This document shows positions 7,075-13,335 of a DNA stretch of 20,909 bases, piece by piece. The stretch is from an uncultured Atopobium sp. Lineage in GTDB: Bacteria; Actinomycetota; Coriobacteriia; Coriobacteriales; Atopobiaceae. The notes under the pieces were generated by a model. It had not been told where the DNA came from and searched no databases. It was given only the letters and a program-made list of their open reading frames with translations. The stretch lies in contig CAMQEO010000014.1 in the NCBI GenBank assembly GCA_946999785.1, forward strand, positions 1-20,909. Direction: 5' to 3'. The position numbers and the translations under genes are program-made. Every line of letters begins with the position of its first letter. Positions within the stretch are counted from its first letter, which is position 1.

Positions 7075-8262
7075 ATGGATATTCACCAAACATGTTATCA
7101 AGCAGGTTCATCAAAATCGTCTATTCGCGAGCTTGCAGCATTTGCTCAAAAGAGAAAAGCAGAAATAGGAAACGAGAACGTTTTTGATTTCTCAATTGGC
7201 AATCCAAGTGTTTCGGCTCCCGCATCGGTTAAAGCTTCTATTCTTAAAAATCTTGAGCTACCTTCATTAAACCTGCATGGGTATACACCAGCTTCGGGAC
7301 TGTATGAGGCTCGCCATGCTGTTGTATGTGCGCTTAATCAAAAATATCATACCGATTACCATCCAGACGATCTTTATCTTACCTGTGGAGCTGCTGCATC
7401 GGTATCTATTGCGTTGCATGCGGTTGTTTGCCCAGGTGATGAAGTTATTGTTATTGCTCCTTTTTTCCCTGAATATAGTGTATGGATTGACGCTTGCGGT
7501 GCTCGTGAAGTTATAGTTTTAGCCAATCAGCACACCTTTGATATTGATTTTGAGGCGCTTTCTGCGGCACTTTCTCCTAAAACTAAAGCAATTATTATCG
7601 ACTCGCCCAACAATCCTGTAGGCGTTATTTATCCAAAAGAAACGCTTGCTCGTCTTAATGAGCTTATAAAAAACGCTATGAACACGTTTGGTCATCCTCT
7701 TTATGTCATTTCTGATGAGCCTTATCGCGAGCTGAGCTATGGGACATGTGTTCCTTGGGTTCCCGATTATATCCAAACATCTATAGTGTGCTATTCGTAT
7801 TCAAAATCACTGTCTTTACCTGGTGAGCGTATTGGATGGGTTTTGGTGCCTTCGTCTAATCCATATCACGATAAGCTTATCCCGTCTGTAGCTGGAGCAG
7901 GTAGACGTTTGGGATTTGTGTGTGCCCCAGCACTCTTTCAGCGAGTTCTTATCGATTGTGCGCAAGAACCTGCACCAGTTGAGGCGTATAACACCAATAG
8001 GTGCGAGCTCATGCATATTCTAGATGATCTGGGTTATTGCTATATTAAACCGCAGGGTGCTTTCTATCTGTGGATGCGCGCGCTCGAAGATGATGCCGAA
8101 CATTTTTCACTTGTGGCGCGCACGTTTGAGCTGATGCTTGTTCCGTCAAATAGTTTTGGTTGCAAGGGATGGGTTCGTATTGGTTATTGTGCTGATTTGA
8201 ACACCATTAAGCGCTCACGAAAAGCTTTTGAGCTTCTCAAGCGCGCATATAACAATGGGTAA
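7075..8262 (+). CDS. PLP-dependent aminotransferase, class I/II (fold type I)
   Basis: The product (395 residues, normal length) is a pyridoxal-phosphate aminotransferase of the aspartate-aminotransferase superfamily, cytoplasmic, moving an amino group between an amino acid and a 2-oxoacid. Motifs in order: FSIGNPSV (39-46), GYTPASGLYEAR, SPNNPVGVIY with the PLP-contacting Asn at about 180, SDEPYREL with Asp214 and Tyr217, and YSYSKSLSLPGERIGW with the Schiff-base lysine at 244 and Arg252. The late Arg that binds the substrate carboxylate is probably in GWVRIGY. Substrate cannot be told from sequence; aspartate, alanine or an aromatic amino acid are all possible. ATG 7075 follows GAGGA (7065-7069). 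The following PHP phosphoesterase lies 214 bases on; a shared pathway is not shown. Confidence 0.9.
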   Translation: MDIHQTCYQAGSSKSSIRELAAFAQKRKAEIGNENVFDFSIGNPSVSAPASVKASILKNLELPSLNLHGYTPASGLYEARHAVVCALNQKYHTDYHPDDLYLTCGAAASVSIALHAVVCPGDEVIVIAPFFPEYSVWIDACGAREVIVLANQHTFDIDFEALSAALSPKTKAIIIDSPNNPVGVIYPKETLARLNELIKNAMNTFGHPLYVISDEPYRELSYGTCVPWVPDYIQTSIVCYSYSKSLSLPGERIGWVLVPSSNPYHDKLIPSVAGAGRRLGFVCAPALFQRVLIDCAQEPAPVEAYNTNRCELMHILDDLGYCYIKPQGAFYLWMRALEDDAEHFSLVARTFELMLVPSNSFGCKGWVRIGYCADLNTIKRSRKAFELLKRAYNNG

Positions 8263-8476
8263 GTTTATGATCAATAGAGATATGCGCAGATACAAACACA
8301 TGCCGTTGTAGGTTCCAAGGCGTCTCAAAGGCTCACATTACTGCATAAAGCTTTGCGCGCCGTTTAAGCGCTCGATGCACCGCATACCGAAATCAGTCGT
8401 TTGAACTTCCAAATTTTGCTATGCTTAACACAAGATTTTATTTCGTGTTCGCCCCCATGCATAAAGAGGTGTATGT
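8263..8476. other. Intergenic region without a recognised gene
   Basis: There is no start-plus-SD open frame here. An extended -10 (TGC-TATGCT, 8417-8425) about 50 bases before the PHP gene is the best promoter candidate. On the minus strand 8338-8418 is open for 26 codons ending in TAA but has no start; it may be chance or a gene remnant. Confidence 0.4.
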
Positions 8477-9304
8477 ATGATACGGATTGCATGTGACACT
8501 CATTCTCATACGCTTTTATCACGTCATGCCTTTTCAACTATTCAAGAAAATGTGCATGCAGCTGCTATAGCTCGTTTAGAGTTGTTGGGTTGTACGGATC
8601 ACTTTTCTTCGATGATCACCAAAGAAGTTGACCTTGAGCGTGCGCAAACGTATGATTTGCGCGATTTTCAGCATTTTATTAACTACTCTGTATGGCCTTC
8701 AAGTTGGGAAGGCGTTCGCGTATTACATGGATGCGAAGTTGATATTGTTGACATGGAAGGTCATATTTTTGGGGAAGATATTCCTGTTCGTTATCAAATT
8801 GGTGGTCGGCTTTACGATCACGTTGAAAGTTTGGCAGATAAGGTTTGCTCGCAGTGTGATTATGCGCTTGCGTCACTACACAATATAGATTTTGCGCGCG
8901 GGGCGTCTAAGTCCGAGGTAACACGCATGTATATGAAAGCTTTAGACAATCCGCATGTGTTAATTTTAGGGCATACGGGGCGTTATGGTGTTGATTTTGA
9001 TATTAAAGAGCTTTGCGCCTACGCTAAGGAAAAAGGCAAACTTATCGAGATAAACGAAGCAACGCTTGCTGGATATCCAACCAATTCCTGTAAAGAGATT
9101 GCGCTTTGTTGTGCAGAAACTGAAACTATGATTGCCACGGGCTCTGATTCTCATATTTCTATGCATATAGGCCAATTTTCGCACGTTAAAAAGCTTTTGG
9201 AAGAAATTCATTTCCCCCAAAAGCTCATCGCGACAACCGATTCATCAACGTTTTTACGTGTTATGCACCATGCGCTTGGTACAGGCGCACCCACAAACAG
9301 CTAG
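8477..9304 (+). CDS. PHP-domain metal-dependent phosphatase (YcdX/HisK-like)
   Basis: The 275-residue product is a single PHP domain, a TIM-barrel-like fold with a metal cluster that hydrolyses phosphoester bonds. The expected ligand motifs are all visible: DTHSHT (Asp7, His9, His11), TDHF (Asp41, His42), HGCEVDI (Glu87), SLHN (His135), LGHTGRYG (His166) and GSDSH (Asp224, His226). This intact set argues for an active enzyme. The pattern is closest to what I recall of YcdX-type PHP phosphatases; histidinol phosphatase is a possible alternative but no his genes are nearby. ATG 8477 is six bases after AGAGGTG. It converges on the exonuclease III gene, and the two ends share a 10-bp inverted repeat. 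Confidence 0.85.
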   Translation: MIRIACDTHSHTLLSRHAFSTIQENVHAAAIARLELLGCTDHFSSMITKEVDLERAQTYDLRDFQHFINYSVWPSSWEGVRVLHGCEVDIVDMEGHIFGEDIPVRYQIGGRLYDHVESLADKVCSQCDYALASLHNIDFARGASKSEVTRMYMKALDNPHVLILGHTGRYGVDFDIKELCAYAKEKGKLIEINEATLAGYPTNSCKEIALCCAETETMIATGSDSHISMHIGQFSHVKKLLEEIHFPQKLIATTDSSTFLRVMHHALGTGAPTNS

Positions 9305-9321
9305 AGTTCTTGTGCGCCTGT
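9281..9321. terminator. Inverted repeat between convergent genes (possible bidirectional terminator)
   Basis: A perfect 10-bp pair, ACAGGCGCAC (9281-9290) and GTGCGCCTGT (9312-9321), brackets a 21-base loop spanning the PHP gene stop and touches the stop codon of the opposing gene. There is no T tract, so it may act by factor-assisted termination or protect 3' ends. Confidence 0.4.
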
Positions 9322-10100
9322 TATAGCTCAAGTTCAAGGCCTACAGGACAATGGTCACTTCCATATATTTCGTTATAAATGGCACTTGAGGTAACCGTGT
9401 TGGCTATTCTGTTTGAAACAAGAAAATAGTCGATTCTCCAACCTGCGTTTCTTTCGCGCGAACGCATGCGATAGCTCCACCAGCTGTATGCTCCTTCAAG
9501 CGTGGGATGTGCAGATCTAAAGGTATCGGTAAATCCTGCACCTAAAAGGCTCGAAAAGCCTTCTCGCTCTTCATCAGAAAAGCCTGCGTTTTCGTGATTT
9601 GACGCTGGGTTTTTAAGGTCTATTTCTTGGTGTGCAACATTAAAGTCACCGCAGGTTATAACAGGTTTTTGAGCATCTAAACCTACCAAAAATTCGCGAT
9701 ACGCCTTATCCCATTCCATGCGCTCATCCAGGCGTGCAAGCTCGTTTTTAGAGTTGGGTGTGTAAACGTCTACAAACCAAAACTTTTCAAACTCCAAAGC
9801 GCAAACGCGCCCCTCGTTATCTGCTGCCTTACAGCCTATGGTATGAATGGTTGATAAGGGCTTTTCACGAGAAAACACAGCTGTTCCCGAATAACCTTTA
9901 CGCTCAGCATAGCTCCATGTTTGTGTATATCCATTCAAATCAAGATTTACTTGTCCTGCCTGTAATTTTGTTTCCTGAATGGCAAAAATATCGGCATTGA
10001 GTGTCGAAAAAATTTCTAAAAAACTTGGTTCTTTTTTAAGCGTCGCTCGAAGCCCGTTTACATTCCACGATACAAAACGATACGGGTGTTTTTGTGACAT
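9321..10100 (-). CDS. Exodeoxyribonuclease III / AP endonuclease (ExoA/Xth family)
   Basis: Base-excision repair nuclease that cleaves 5' to abasic sites and trims 3' ends of DNA. The 259-residue product carries the full EEP-fold signature: SWNVNGLR (11-18), the metal-binding Glu in QETK (43), KGYSGTAVF, VDVYTPNS, GDFNVAH (about 150-156), AGWRIDYFLVSN and the terminal GSDHCPV with catalytic Asp-His. Length matches the bacterial ExoA/Xth family, closest in feel to the ExoA type. The ATG at 10100 is preceded on the minus strand by AAGGAG with an eight-base gap. It is the only minus-strand gene between ftsH and the folate block and is divergent from folE across 185 bases. A TATACT (complement of 10138-10143) is the likely -10. 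Confidence 0.95.
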   Translation of the reverse strand: MSQKHPYRFVSWNVNGLRATLKKEPSFLEIFSTLNADIFAIQETKLQAGQVNLDLNGYTQTWSYAERKGYSGTAVFSREKPLSTIHTIGCKAADNEGRVCALEFEKFWFVDVYTPNSKNELARLDERMEWDKAYREFLVGLDAQKPVITCGDFNVAHQEIDLKNPASNHENAGFSDEEREGFSSLLGAGFTDTFRSAHPTLEGAYSWWSYRMRSRERNAGWRIDYFLVSNRIANTVTSSAIYNEIYGSDHCPVGLELEL

Positions 10101-10137
10101 ATGCGATCTCCTTTATATTGCGCCGTGTACTTTGTGT

Positions 10138-10143
10138 AGTATA
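10138..10143 (-). promoter_or_regulatory. Candidate -10 of the exonuclease III gene
   Basis: TATACT on the minus strand, about 37 bases before the ATG. No good -35 is present at 16-18 bases. Confidence 0.3.
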
Positions 10144-10285
10144 GAGGTACCTACATGCTGTACGCGCTCGACATTTTAGGTCTTGCATGGTACGTGCGCT
10201 TGCATGGGTAACATTTCTTAAGAGGAAGTATTGCCCAACTGTGTACCATATTACATGTTTGCTTAAAAGGATAGAAGATATTCAT

Positions 10286-10903
10286 ATGAACAAGAAATGC
10301 TCCAATAGTGTTTATGCTCCAGGTTTATCTGCTGATATGGATGAGCAGCAGTTGCAAAAAATCCAAGATGGTGTCCGTCTTATTTTAGAGGGCTTAGGAG
10401 AAGACACCGCGCGTAGCGGACTGCTCGATACGCCGGCACGTGTTGCTCGTGCGTTGCACGAGTTTATACAGCCAATGCGTCTATCTAATCAAACTATTTT
10501 TGAAAAATCTTTTAATGCGCAATGCAATGATATTGTGGTGGTAAAAAACATCGCATTTTCTTCGTTGTGTGAGCATCATCTTTTACCGTTTTATGGTGTG
10601 GCTCATATTGCATATTTACCAAGCGTCGATGGTCATGTGTGCGGTTTATCTAAACTCGCACGTATTGTTGATAAATATGCTCATCGTCTGCAAATTCAGG
10701 AAGGCCTAACCCAGCAAATTGCCGAGGCAATTATGGATGGTACGCACGCGCAAGGGGTATATGTATGCATGGACGCAACGCATACCTGCATGTCGCTTAG
10801 AGGTGTCTGTAAACGCGAGAGCACTACGCGCACACAAAGCACGCTTGGCGTGTTTACCAACATGGATAAAAAACAGGAAGTTATGCGGTTATTATTCGGG
10901 TAA
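10286..10903 (+). CDS. folE: GTP cyclohydrolase I, FolE
   Basis: FolE opens GTP to 7,8-dihydroneopterin triphosphate, the first step of folate synthesis. The 205-residue product has ILEGLGEDTARSGLLDTPARVA, the zinc/active-site motif SSLCEHHLLPF (Cys95, His97, His98), GLSKLARIVD, AHRLQIQEGLTQQIA and CMDATHTCMSLRG (third zinc ligand Cys168). All zinc ligands are present, so this is the zinc-dependent FolE1 type. I take the ATG at 10286; upstream AAAAGGA is about 14 bases away and GAAG is closer, so the SD is weak. The frame is open further upstream to an ATG at 10187, but that start has no SD and would add residues outside the family pattern. It is followed after 44 bases by folP-folK. Confidence 0.93.
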   Translation: MNKKCSNSVYAPGLSADMDEQQLQKIQDGVRLILEGLGEDTARSGLLDTPARVARALHEFIQPMRLSNQTIFEKSFNAQCNDIVVVKNIAFSSLCEHHLLPFYGVAHIAYLPSVDGHVCGLSKLARIVDKYAHRLQIQEGLTQQIAEAIMDGTHAQGVYVCMDATHTCMSLRGVCKRESTTRTQSTLGVFTNMDKKQEVMRLLFG

Positions 10904-10947
10904 AATAGAAGAAACCAATAAAATTTGTGCATTTGGAGGGCTTATTT

Positions 10948-12378
10948 ATGCTACGTCAAGATTATTCCGTTTGGCATTGCGGACAGCATGATATCTCATT
11001 ATCACGTCCTCGCATTATGGGTGTATTAAACGTCACGCCTGATTCTTTTTCAGACGGTGGAGAAAATCTTGACGCAACAAAAGCAATTACTCACGCCTTG
11101 CGCATGCTCGATGAAGGCGCAGACATTATCGATGTTGGGGGAGAGTCAACGCGGCCTGGACATACACCCGTTAGCGCCGAAGAAGAAGCACAGCGCGTTG
11201 TGCCAGTTATTCGTGGAATCTTAGAACGCGCGCCGCAAACTGTAATTTCTATTGACACTCGTCATGCGTCCGTGGCAAAAATGTGCGTTCGTTTGGGTGC
11301 TTCTATCATCAACGATGTTACGGGTTTTTCAGATCCCGAAATGATTAAAGTAGCTGCTCAAACCGATTGCGGCTGCATTATTATGCATTGGGAAAAATTC
11401 AGCAATCAGCCGATGCGAAAATCCGTTCAACTCGATAGCACACGCCCGGTACGTGAACGTATTGTTCCTCAAAGTTCGCGCCGTTTTACGCTTCCTGACG
11501 AAGGCCCCATTATGCGCTCAATTATGGGATTTCTAGGAGATCAAGCGCGCCTTTTAATGCGCGCAGGTGTTAATCACAGCAGAATTTGCATAGATCCAGG
11601 ACCAGGCTTTGATAAAGACGCCAACGAAAATGTAGTTATTCAACGCGCTATGCACAAGCTTGTTTCTATGGGATACCCTGTCTTAACTGCTGTTTCTCGT
11701 AAAAGATTTGTAGGAGCGGTATCTTCTGTGGCGCTTGCTAATCGTCGTGATAGTGCAACGATGGGTATATGTATCGCCGCAATTGCTGCTGGTTCTCGAA
11801 TCGTGCGCGTCCACAACGTTAAAATGGCGGCGGAAGTTATCAACGGTTACTGGTCTTGCGCGCAAGCCGATGCGCGTCAGGCATTTATTGCACTTGGTTC
11901 AAATACGGGCGATTATATGGCAAATCTTGCCTTGGCAGTAAAGCGAATTAACGAGATCCCACTTACGGGAGTTGTACAGGTAAGTCATGTGTACGAAACC
12001 GAGCCAGCGTACGGCATTGCAACAAAAGTTGCAAACGCAGTGGTTGAAGTGCGCACAGAGCTTGCTCCGCTTTGTTTGCTTGACGAGCTTATGGCAATTG
12101 AAAAAGAACTTAAACGCACACGTTCACTCAAGTCGCGCACGCCGCAGCCGCGCACGATTGATTGTGACTTGTGCTATGTTGAAGGCGAAACACACGCAGG
12201 GCAAAAGCTAACTTTGCCTCATCCGCGCCTCGCAGAACGTGATTTTGTGCTCGTACCTATGGAAGACTTAATGCACGATCCCGCACGTTTTCTTTCTCAC
12301 GCAGGAATTGAGGTTTTGCCTTCCGAACAAAGAGTTGGCCATGTTATAGCAGACTTGGGCACCGTTGATTGGGAGTAG
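10948..12378 (+). CDS. folPK: Bifunctional dihydropteroate synthase-HPPK fusion (FolP-FolK)
   Basis: One 476-residue polypeptide carries two successive folate enzymes. Residues about 20-300 are dihydropteroate synthase (pterin pyrophosphate plus pABA to dihydropteroate): MGVLNVTPDSFSDGG (24-38), DVGGESTRPG (62-71), SIDTR (101-105), NDVTGFSD (122-129), DPGPGF (216-221), SRKRFVG (250-256) and RVHNV (287-291). Residues about 311-470 are hydroxymethyl-dihydropterin pyrophosphokinase: FIALGSNTGD (313-322), ETEP (350-353) and PRTIDCDL (401-408) with the two magnesium-binding Asp. After IIMHW (145-149) there is a polar segment of some 35 residues that looks longer than in typical DHPS. The usual Trp-Gly before PRTID is missing. 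ATG 10948 follows GGAGGG (10935-10940) by seven bases. folB is not adjacent. DHPS is the sulfonamide target. Confidence 0.93.
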   Translation: MLRQDYSVWHCGQHDISLSRPRIMGVLNVTPDSFSDGGENLDATKAITHALRMLDEGADIIDVGGESTRPGHTPVSAEEEAQRVVPVIRGILERAPQTVISIDTRHASVAKMCVRLGASIINDVTGFSDPEMIKVAAQTDCGCIIMHWEKFSNQPMRKSVQLDSTRPVRERIVPQSSRRFTLPDEGPIMRSIMGFLGDQARLLMRAGVNHSRICIDPGPGFDKDANENVVIQRAMHKLVSMGYPVLTAVSRKRFVGAVSSVALANRRDSATMGICIAAIAAGSRIVRVHNVKMAAEVINGYWSCAQADARQAFIALGSNTGDYMANLALAVKRINEIPLTGVVQVSHVYETEPAYGIATKVANAVVEVRTELAPLCLLDELMAIEKELKRTRSLKSRTPQPRTIDCDLCYVEGETHAGQKLTLPHPRLAERDFVLVPMEDLMHDPARFLSHAGIEVLPSEQRVGHVIADLGTVDWE

Positions 12379-12379
12379 T

Positions 12380-12988
12380 ATGAGCTGGGATAACACTGTA
12401 GACATACCTTCTCACAAGCCGTTTTGTATTGCGCATGTACGCATACGACCACAGGTTCCACAGCATCTCATAAGTGGTTTACCTTGGATTTGTTCGTTAG
12501 GCATTTATGACGCATGTGCCAACACACTTAATCATCAAGCACACATTTGTTGGCCATATCGTGTTGAAGTTGAGTTATATTACGAGTGCTTAACCTTTGA
12601 TATTGTGCATCATGGCGGATGTGATGATGGTGGCGTATTTGTTGATATCGACATTATTTGCCAAGGTGATACACCCACTGTTCAGGCACTTCCTGTTAAT
12701 TTTGACACCATTTTATTATCTTCTCTTACAGATCGTATTGCCGCATGGGAACACGCGCTTTCCAAAGCGCAAGCCGTTGCGGGTCCGCTTGCTTTTGTAG
12801 CGTCAGAATATTTTGATCATCTTGATCATATGGGATATGCAATTGCAGTTCATCCCAAAGACGGAAGCGCTTCATATACAGCTACACTTGCTGGAGTGGA
12901 TGTATGGGGTAGAGCTGTAGTAACGCTTAGAGATGCAACAGAGCGCACCTTAGCCCCCGAACAAGCGTCTCTATGCGCGCCTTTATAA
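12380..12988 (+). CDS. Degenerate biotin-protein-ligase-like protein, probably non-catalytic
   Basis: The 202-residue product follows the layout of the BirA/LplA ligase fold with its small C-terminal domain. Residues 34-62 (LPWICSLGIYDACANTL, then ICWPYRV) align by eye with the ligase stretch that ends in the catalytic KWPND; here it reads CWPYR, so the catalytic lysine is gone. The GRGR biotin/adenylate loop expected earlier is also absent. VFVDIDI (86-92) sits where ligases have G-I-G-I-N. Residues about 150-198 (GYAIAVHP, then ATLAGVDVWGRAVVTL, then ERTLAPEQASL) resemble the BPL C-terminal beta-barrel. There is no N-terminal helix-turn-helix. Start ATG 12380 lies one base after the folP-folK stop, with GGGAG at 12371-12375, so it is translationally coupled. 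The family call is from motif layout only; an unrelated fold is possible. Confidence 0.6.
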   Translation: MSWDNTVDIPSHKPFCIAHVRIRPQVPQHLISGLPWICSLGIYDACANTLNHQAHICWPYRVEVELYYECLTFDIVHHGGCDDGGVFVDIDIICQGDTPTVQALPVNFDTILLSSLTDRIAAWEHALSKAQAVAGPLAFVASEYFDHLDHMGYAIAVHPKDGSASYTATLAGVDVWGRAVVTLRDATERTLAPEQASLCAPL

Positions 12989-13002
12989 ATTAAAATTCAA
13001 TC

Positions 13003-13031
13003 TTGCAAATTATTTTTAACTAAGGTATAAC
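13003..13031 (+). promoter_or_regulatory. Strong sigma-70-type promoter of the mgtA region
   Basis: TTGCAA (13003-13008), a 17-base spacer, and TATAAC (13026-13031). Transcription would begin near 13037-13039, giving a leader of about 115 bases before the Cys/His-rich mini-ORF. It is the best-formed promoter in the window. Confidence 0.7.
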
Positions 13032-13036
13032 GAGTG

Positions 13037-13152
13037 TGAGTTTGTTTTGCTCGCGGCTCGTCTTATGTTTACCCGCGCGAGCTTTGCTTCTGCGCGCGCT
13101 TTGCGCCTGCAACAAACTTAATTTTTACATCAACTATAAGGAGGTGGGATGT
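13037..13152 (+). promoter_or_regulatory. Structured 5' leader of the mini-ORF/mgtA transcript
   Basis: The leader can close on itself through AGTTTGTT (13039-13046) and AACAAACT (13111-13118), flanked inside by GC on both sides. Inside are hairpin GCTCGCG (13049-13055) with CGCGAGC (13076-13082) and a small GCGC-ttt-GCGC hairpin (13096-13106). A second GCTCG (13056-13060) could compete for the same partner. TAATTTTT follows the closing helix (13119-13126), then the SD AAGGAGGTG (13138-13146). The arrangement suggests a cis-regulatory RNA; I could not match it to the M-box magnesium riboswitch. Confidence 0.45.
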
Positions 13153-13335
13153 ATGGACGTACACAGTACAGGTCACAGTAAGAGCAAAAGCCATAGTTGC
13201 TCTTGCGGTCGAAGTAGACGTATAAATAGTTGCAAAGAAGTGCATATATCTCATCTTTGTCTGATGGTCACATATGCATGTGGCACAGGAGTTGATGCTT
13301 ATGAAGAACATCTGGAGCACTGTCAAACGCATTAA
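13153..13335 (+). CDS. Cys/His-rich 60-residue mini-protein upstream of and overlapping mgtA
   Basis: I do not recognise this protein. It has the strongest SD in the window, AAGGAGGTG (13138-13146), seven to eight bases before its ATG; a nearer ATG at 13149 is in another frame. The 60-residue product has six Cys (16, 18, 27, 36, 43, 57) and eight His (4, 8, 14, 31, 34, 53, 56, 60), with a C-S-C-G motif, an N-terminal Ser/Lys/His-rich stretch and no membrane segment. The last 35 bases overlap the start of the magnesium ATPase gene, whose SD lies inside this frame, so translation of the two is probably coupled. A metal-binding regulator or leader peptide is a reasonable inference. It could also be a non-functional leader frame whose translation alone matters. 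Confidence 0.6.
   Translation: MDVHSTGHSKSKSHSCSCGRSRRINSCKEVHISHLCLMVTYACGTGVDAYEEHLEHCQTH

Noticed and set aside
8338..8418. Minus-strand open stretch of 26 codons between the aminotransferase and PHP genes
   Set aside because: No start codon or SD, bounded by stops, too short to separate from chance.
10182..10207. Near-direct repeat CTTGCATGG (10182-10190 and 10199-10207) before folE
   Set aside because: Short, and not linked to a recognisable promoter or binding site.
10187..10285. Longer folE start at the ATG at 10187
   Set aside because: No SD before it, and the added 33 residues do not resemble the FolE N-terminus.
13036..13152. N-terminal extension of the Cys/His-rich mini-protein to the GTG at 13036
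   Set aside because: It would start at the predicted transcription start without an SD and run through the structured leader; the SD at 13138-13146 points to the ATG at 13153.
13037..13152. M-box (ykoK) magnesium riboswitch
   Set aside because: I could not recognise its conserved core by eye and the leader is shorter than a typical M-box; left as an unclassified leader.
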